Origin: Mycobacterium sp. ITM-2016-00317 | GTDB taxonomy: Bacteria; Actinomycetota; Actinomycetes; Mycobacteriales; Mycobacteriaceae | NCBI RefSeq assembly: GCF_002968295.1 | Contig: NZ_CP134399.1 | Span: 2,480,001 to 2,544,000 of the forward strand | Length of the DNA stretch: 64,000 nucleotides | Direction: 5' to 3' | In this document: positions 60,276-64,000 of the stretch, piece after piece | How positions within the stretch are numbered: the first letter of the stretch is position 1 | Layout: every line of letters begins with the position of its first letter | The notes under the pieces: model-generated | The model's input: only the letters and a program-made list of their open reading frames with translations | Told to the model about the DNA's origin: nothing | The model's database searches: none | Position numbers and translations under genes: made by a program

Positions 60276-62051
60276 GTGCTGCGCACCCGCACCGCCGGTT
60301 CATTGCGCCCCACCGACGCCGGTCAGACGGTGACGCTGGCCGGCTGGGTGGCGCGCCGCCGCGACCACGGCGGCGTCATCTTCATCGACCTGCGCGACGC
60401 CTCCGGGGTGGCGCAGGTCGTGTTCCGCGAGGGGGAGGTGCTCGCCCAGGCCCACCGCCTGCGGTCGGAGTTCTGCATCGCCGTCACCGGGGTCGTCGAG
60501 ATCCGGCCGGAAGGCAACGCCAACCCGGAGATCGCGACCGGCGAGGTGGAGGTCAACGCGACGTCGTTGACGGTGCTGGGGGAGAGCGCACCGCTGCCGT
60601 TCCAGCTGGACGAGACCGCAGGCGAGGAGGCTCGGCTCAAGTACCGCTACCTCGATCTGCGCCGTGAGGGCCCGGGCAACGCAATCCGGTTGCGCTCCAA
60701 GGTGAACGCCGCCGCCCGCGCGGTGCTCGCCGAGAACGACTTCGTCGAGATCGAGACCCCGACGCTGACCCGCTCGACCCCGGAGGGCGCCCGCGACTTC
60801 CTGGTGCCCGCGCGGCTGCAGCCCGGCTCGTTCTACGCGCTGCCGCAGAGCCCCCAGCTGTTCAAGCAGCTGCTGATGGTGGCGGGCATGGAGCGGTATT
60901 ACCAGATCGCCCGCTGCTACCGCGACGAGGATTTCCGCGCCGACCGCCAGCCGGAGTTCACCCAGCTCGACATGGAGATGAGCTTCGTCGACGCCGATGA
61001 CGTGATCGCGGTGTCCGAACAGGTGCTGCGGGCCGTGTGGGCCACGATCGGCTATGACCTGCCGCTCCCGCTGCCGCGGATCAGCTATGCCGAGGCGATG
61101 CGCCGGTTCGGTTCCGACAAGCCCGACCTGCGCTTCGGCCTGGAACTCGTCGAATGCACCGACTACTTCAAGGACACCCCGTTCCGGGTGTTCCAGGCCC
61201 CCTACGTGGGCGCGGTCGTCATGCCGGGCGGCGCGTCGCAGCCGCGGCGCACCCTCGACGGCTGGCAGGAGTTCGCGAAGCAGCGCGGCCACAAGGGCTT
61301 GGCCTACGTGCTGGTGGCCGAGGACGGGACGTTGGGCGGGCCGGTGGCCAAGAACCTGACCGACGCCGAACGCGACGGGCTGGCCGCGCACGTGGGCGCT
61401 CAGCCGGGGGACTGCGTGTTCTTCGCCGCGGGTACGGCCAAGACCGCCCGCGCGCTGCTCGGCGCCACCCGCATCGAGGTCGCCAAGCGTCTGGACCTGA
61501 TCGACCCGAACGCGTGGGCCTTCACCTGGGTGGTGGACTGGCCGATGTTCGAGTCCGCCGACGAGGCCACCGCCTCCGGTGACGTCGCGGTGGGCTCCGG
61601 CGCCTGGACCGCGATGCACCACGCGTTCACCGCGCCCAAGGCCGAGTCCGAGGCCACCTTCGACACCGATCCGGCCGGCGCGCTGTCCGACGCCTACGAC
61701 ATCGTCTGCAACGGCAACGAGATCGGCGGCGGTTCGATCCGTATCCACCGCAGTGACGTCCAGGAGCGGGTGTTCGCGATGATGGGGATCGACCACGACG
61801 AGGCCCGGGACAAGTTCGGATTCCTGTTGGACGCCTTCACGTTCGGGGCTCCGCCGCACGGCGGCATTGCGTTCGGCTGGGACCGGATCACCGCGCTGCT
61901 GGCCGGCGTGGACTCGATCCGGGAAGTGATCGCGTTCCCGAAGTCCGGCGGCGGCGTCGACCCGCTGACCGATGCGCCCGCCCCGATCACCGCGCAGCAG
62001 CGTAAGGAATCCGGGATAGACGCCAAGCCCGAGAAGCTGGACAAGGCATGA
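60276..62051 (+). CDS. aspS: Aspartyl-tRNA synthetase (probably non-discriminating)
   Basis: This 591-residue class-II synthetase has an OB-fold anticodon domain ([20 protein letters not shown]), motif 2 ([20 protein letters not shown]), the bacterial-type GAD insertion, and motif 3 ([15 protein letters not shown]), ending with the [10 protein letters not shown] block seen in actinobacterial enzymes. It charges tRNA-Asp; bacteria with GatCAB usually have a form that also charges tRNA-Asn, which is inferred here. AGGAG at 60265-60269 is six bases from GTG 60276, giving the VLRTRTAG start like other mycobacteria, and this is preferred over TTG 60246. It overlaps the next gene by ATGA. Confidence 0.96.
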   Translation: MLRTRTAGSLRPTDAGQTVTLAGWVARRRDHGGVIFIDLRDASGVAQVVFREGEVLAQAHRLRSEFCIAVTGVVEIRPEGNANPEIATGEVEVNATSLTVLGESAPLPFQLDETAGEEARLKYRYLDLRREGPGNAIRLRSKVNAAARAVLAENDFVEIETPTLTRSTPEGARDFLVPARLQPGSFYALPQSPQLFKQLLMVAGMERYYQIARCYRDEDFRADRQPEFTQLDMEMSFVDADDVIAVSEQVLRAVWATIGYDLPLPLPRISYAEAMRRFGSDKPDLRFGLELVECTDYFKDTPFRVFQAPYVGAVVMPGGASQPRRTLDGWQEFAKQRGHKGLAYVLVAEDGTLGGPVAKNLTDAERDGLAAHVGAQPGDCVFFAAGTAKTARALLGATRIEVAKRLDLIDPNAWAFTWVVDWPMFESADEATASGDVAVGSGAWTAMHHAFTAPKAESEATFDTDPAGALSDAYDIVCNGNEIGGGSIRIHRSDVQERVFAMMGIDHDEARDKFGFLLDAFTFGAPPHGGIAFGWDRITALLAGVDSIREVIAFPKSGGGVDPLTDAPAPITAQQRKESGIDAKPEKLDKA

Positions 62052-62536
62052 CCGAACCGGACAACGACAGCGCCGCGCTCGAGGAGTTCAACCGCAAGGT
62101 CGTCGACGAGTTCCGCGCCAACGGCGGCAGGGTCGGCGGCCCGTTCGAGGGCTCCACGCTCCTGTTGCTGCACACCACCGGTGCGAAGTCGGGCAAGTCG
62201 CGGCTCTCTCCGCTGGGGTACATGACCCTCGGCGACAGGATGCTGATCATCGGCGCCTATGCCGGTGCGCCCAAGCATCCGGCTTGGGTGCACAACGTGC
62301 GGGCGAACCCGAAGGCCTACATCGAGATCGGCACCGACGCCTACGACGTCGACGTCCGGGAACTGCCCGACGACGAACGCGAAGCGCTGTATCCCAGGAT
62401 CGTCGAGAGCGCGCCCAGGCTGGCCGAATACCAGGCCGAGACCGAGCGCGTCATCCCGGTGTTCGAGCTCACCCGGCCTAACGTCCCGTCAGCTCGGTTG
62501 TCAGCCGGTCGAGCAGTTCCGCGTTGGCCGAGGTGA
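62048..62536 (+). CDS. Deazaflavin (F420)-dependent nitroreductase-family protein (Ddn-like)
   Basis: This 162-residue protein has the Ddn-family signature: [58 protein letters not shown], and the C-terminal [11 protein letters not shown]. These small split-barrel proteins bind cofactor F420 and reduce nitro-compounds, quinones or other hydrophobic substrates; pretomanid activation by Ddn is the known example. It overlaps aspS by ATGA. About 20 residues past ELTRP (to 62536) lie antisense to the next gene and look non-native. Confidence 0.86.
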   Translation: MTEPDNDSAALEEFNRKVVDEFRANGGRVGGPFEGSTLLLLHTTGAKSGKSRLSPLGYMTLGDRMLIIGAYAGAPKHPAWVHNVRANPKAYIEIGTDAYDVDVRELPDDEREALYPRIVESAPRLAEYQAETERVIPVFELTRPNVPSARLSAGRAVPRWPR

Positions 62537-62906
62537 CGACCGGCCCGAGACGGGTGCCGACGTCAGCATTCTCGAACACCTGATGCCAGCCGACCTTCGT
62601 GCCGGTCGGTGTGGGCTCCAAGGTGACCGTCAGCAGGTACCGCGGACCGGATACGTGGTGCAACACGATCCGGTGCGGGGGATCCAGTTCGGTGACGGTG
62701 ATCTCGTTGCGGTAGTCGCGGCCGTCGGGACCGTGCATGACGAACGACCAGGTGGCGCCTACCTCGAACGCGAACGCGGTGAACGTGTTGGTGAAGCCTG
62801 CCGGACCCCACCAGCGGGCCAGTCGCGTGCTGTCGGTGAACGCGGCGTAGACCTCGGCCGGAGAAGCACCGATGGCACGGGATGCCTGGAAAGCCATGTC
62901 TTTCAC
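62478..62906 (-). CDS. SRPBCC (AHSA1-like) domain protein
   Basis: This 142-residue protein shows the activator-of-Hsp90-ATPase-like SRPBCC fold: RAIGASPAEVYAAFTDSTRL, ARWWGPAGFTNTF, SFVMHGPDGRDYRNEI, TKVGWHQVFENAD. Such proteins bind small hydrophobic ligands and often partner with ArsR regulators, none of which is adjacent here. The start is either GTG 62906 or ATG 62897; the ribosome-binding site does not decide. Its 3' end overlaps the Ddn-like gene by 59 bases. Confidence 0.8.
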   Translation of the reverse strand: MKDMAFQASRAIGASPAEVYAAFTDSTRLARWWGPAGFTNTFTAFAFEVGATWSFVMHGPDGRDYRNEITVTELDPPHRIVLHHVSGPRYLLTVTLEPTPTGTKVGWHQVFENADVGTRLGPVVTSANAELLDRLTTELTGR

Positions 62907-62933
62907 GCTAGATTCGCTGTCCCCTCCGGGTCG

Positions 62934-63986
62934 TCATCGGGCGCCGGGCGCCGCGATGGGCATGGCGTAGGTGGTCAGATCCCCGTGGTCTGCCGAGCGG
63001 ATCGTGGCCGGTTGGTCGACGGCGCGGAGATCGACGAGCACGTCGGCCCCGATAGCGGTGCTGACCGCCGGGTACAGGGTGGTCATCTCGAACCAGATGC
63101 GGATCGGCTCGCCCTCGACCCGCGCCCCGGTCGTCCGGCGACCGTGCACGGCCAGTCCGTCGGTGGTGACGTCGAGCAGTACGTGGTCGGCGGGGTGCTC
63201 CTCAAGTGCCTGCAGAAGCCGTGGCTTCGAGACCGCCAGGCGCGTGCTCACCGCACCGAGTGCGTCCACCATCTGCCGGTAGTCCGGGAATGGTTCGCTC
63301 AGTAGGCGGCAATGGCGGTCGCCGCGGTCGTCCGCCCGGAACCAGACACCGTGGTCAGTCCCCTCGATGTTCACCAGCGGTGCGCGGCGCAGCGCCGCTA
63401 CGGCTGCGCGGAGGTCGTCGGCGTGCACGGTGGCCGTCCATGCCGTGGTGGCCTCCTCGACGGACATCAGCGAGCGTGTGCAGAGACGGTACCGATCGGT
63501 CGCGGTCAAGGTGATTGCCCCGCAATCGGCTTCGAGGCGCACACCGTTGAGTGCAGTCAATCCTGGTTCGCACGAGGTAGCGGCGAGGACCTGGTCGATC
63601 GCGGCGGCGACCATCGGCCCCCTGACGGTGCCCACCTGTAATGGGGGAGACGCGGGCAGCGACGCTCTGATGGCCGCGGCCTGCTGTTGGACGGCGAAGG
63701 CGTCCGTGATCACCGTGTGGACGTGCTCGTCGATCAGGCGCATCGCCTCTTCCCGGTCGGCGTCGAGCGCGGATTGCACCGCGGCGAGCGGCAACCCGAT
63801 CTCACGCAGCCCTCGGAGCAGTACGGCGCGCTCCAGTTGCGCTGCCCGGTAGAACCGATAACCGGTCGCCGGGTCCACCTCCGCCGGGAGGAGGAGGCCG
63901 GAGTCGGCGTAGAAACGCAACGCGCTCGCGGTGAGACCGCTCTGCCGGGCGAATGATCCGATCGGCATCAGCTTCGAATGTGCCAC
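62934..63986 (-). CDS. MerR-family regulator with C-terminal DNA polymerase III beta-clamp-like domain
   Basis: This 350-residue protein starts with a MerR helix-turn-helix (PIGSFARQSGLTASALRFYA, then GYRFYRAAQLERAVLLRGLR) and a coiled-coil linker. From about residue 145 the text turns into beta-clamp-like segments: VRLEADCGAITLTATDRYRL, FPDYRQMVDAL, RLAVSKPRLLQALEEHPADH, and a C-terminal PATIRSADHGDLTTYAMPI, matching the DnaN ending in which a ...YxxMP segment closes the third domain. Only about two clamp domains seem present. Whether it dimerises as a half-clamp or only uses the fold to bind a ligand is unknown. Start GTG 63986 or ATG 63968. Confidence 0.72.
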   Translation of the reverse strand: MAHSKLMPIGSFARQSGLTASALRFYADSGLLLPAEVDPATGYRFYRAAQLERAVLLRGLREIGLPLAAVQSALDADREEAMRLIDEHVHTVITDAFAVQQQAAAIRASLPASPPLQVGTVRGPMVAAAIDQVLAATSCEPGLTALNGVRLEADCGAITLTATDRYRLCTRSLMSVEEATTAWTATVHADDLRAAVAALRRAPLVNIEGTDHGVWFRADDRGDRHCRLLSEPFPDYRQMVDALGAVSTRLAVSKPRLLQALEEHPADHVLLDVTTDGLAVHGRRTTGARVEGEPIRIWFEMTTLYPAVSTAIGADVLVDLRAVDQPATIRSADHGDLTTYAMPIAAPGAR

Positions 63987-64000
63987 TCCGACATCATCGA

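Noticed and set aside
62478..62536. 59-base convergent overlap between the Ddn-like and SRPBCC genes as a regulatory overlap
   Set aside because: The extra Ddn-like residues after ELTRP look like simple run-on past the normal family end; antisense regulation has no further support.

Overview
This window is strongly GC-rich chromosome from a mycobacterium, most likely a rapidly growing Mycolicibacterium-type species. The core gene order (ruvC-ruvA-ruvB, a carboxylic acid reductase of the FadD9 type, gabT, yajC-secD-secF, a solute-binding lipoprotein, apt, relA, ppiB, a glyoxalase-II-like hydrolase, hisS, a radical SAM gene, a zinc metallopeptidase, an SRPBCC gene, a ketopantoate-reductase-like gene, aspS) follows, from memory, the Rv2572c-Rv2594c block of M. 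tuberculosis. Mycobacterial SOS boxes (TCGAAC-N4-GTTCGA type), GTG/TTG starts and ATGA/GTGA overlaps agree with this. No rRNA or tRNA gene and no CRISPR array was seen.

Layout: 1-1.5 kb holds the end of a Rieske oxygenase and its reductase. 1.5-4.5 kb is a formamidase module (PucR regulator, FmdB, FmdA). 4.5-6 kb is an alpha/beta hydrolase divergent from a TetR gene. 6-8.3 kb is the SOS-controlled ruvCAB operon. 8.3-11.5 kb has small membrane proteins, a second hydrolase, a GGDEF enzyme and a frameshifted membrane protein gene. 11.5-18.4 kb has carboxylic acid reductase, a P450 remnant, and a 4-aminobutanal dehydrogenase/GABA transaminase pair that together turn 4-aminobutanal into succinate semialdehyde. 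18.7-30 kb is the conserved Sec/apt/relA/ppiB/hisS block. 30.3-35.1 kb is a urea-type ABC transporter operon (urtABCDE). 35.4-39.1 kb has an MmpS-like secreted protein, the RNA-polymerase-associated helicase HelR and a divergent radical SAM gene with an SOS box.

39.1-51.2 kb is accessory metabolism: a MarR gene with a frameshifted MFS efflux gene; a TetR gene divergent from a hydantoinase/acetone-carboxylase-like pair; and an amidohydrolase plus two acyl-CoA dehydrogenases. That last operon, its TetR regulator and a divergent acyl-CoA thioesterase are bracketed by three copies of one palindrome. 51.2-55.3 kb has a DUF885 metallohydrolase, a zinc metallopeptidase and a carboxylesterase. 55.3-58.2 kb has a frameshifted DUF222/HNH gene whose start codon lies inside a perfect SOS box, with an insertion sequence just upstream. 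58.4-64 kb has a secreted small protein with a strong terminator, SRPBCC proteins, a PanE-like gene, aspS, an F420-type (Ddn-like) reductase, and a MerR regulator that appears fused to a DNA polymerase III beta-clamp-like module.

Several genes carry single-base frameshifts. At two of them (about 11226 and 40218) the reading frame is restored by adding one C to a short C run, so sequencing error must be excluded before calling them true pseudogenes. The items most worth following up are the MerR-clamp fusion, the three-site TetR operator system, the HyuB/AcxC-like fusion, the perfect 16-bp inverted repeat inside urtB, and the SOS boxes on the radical SAM and HNH genes.
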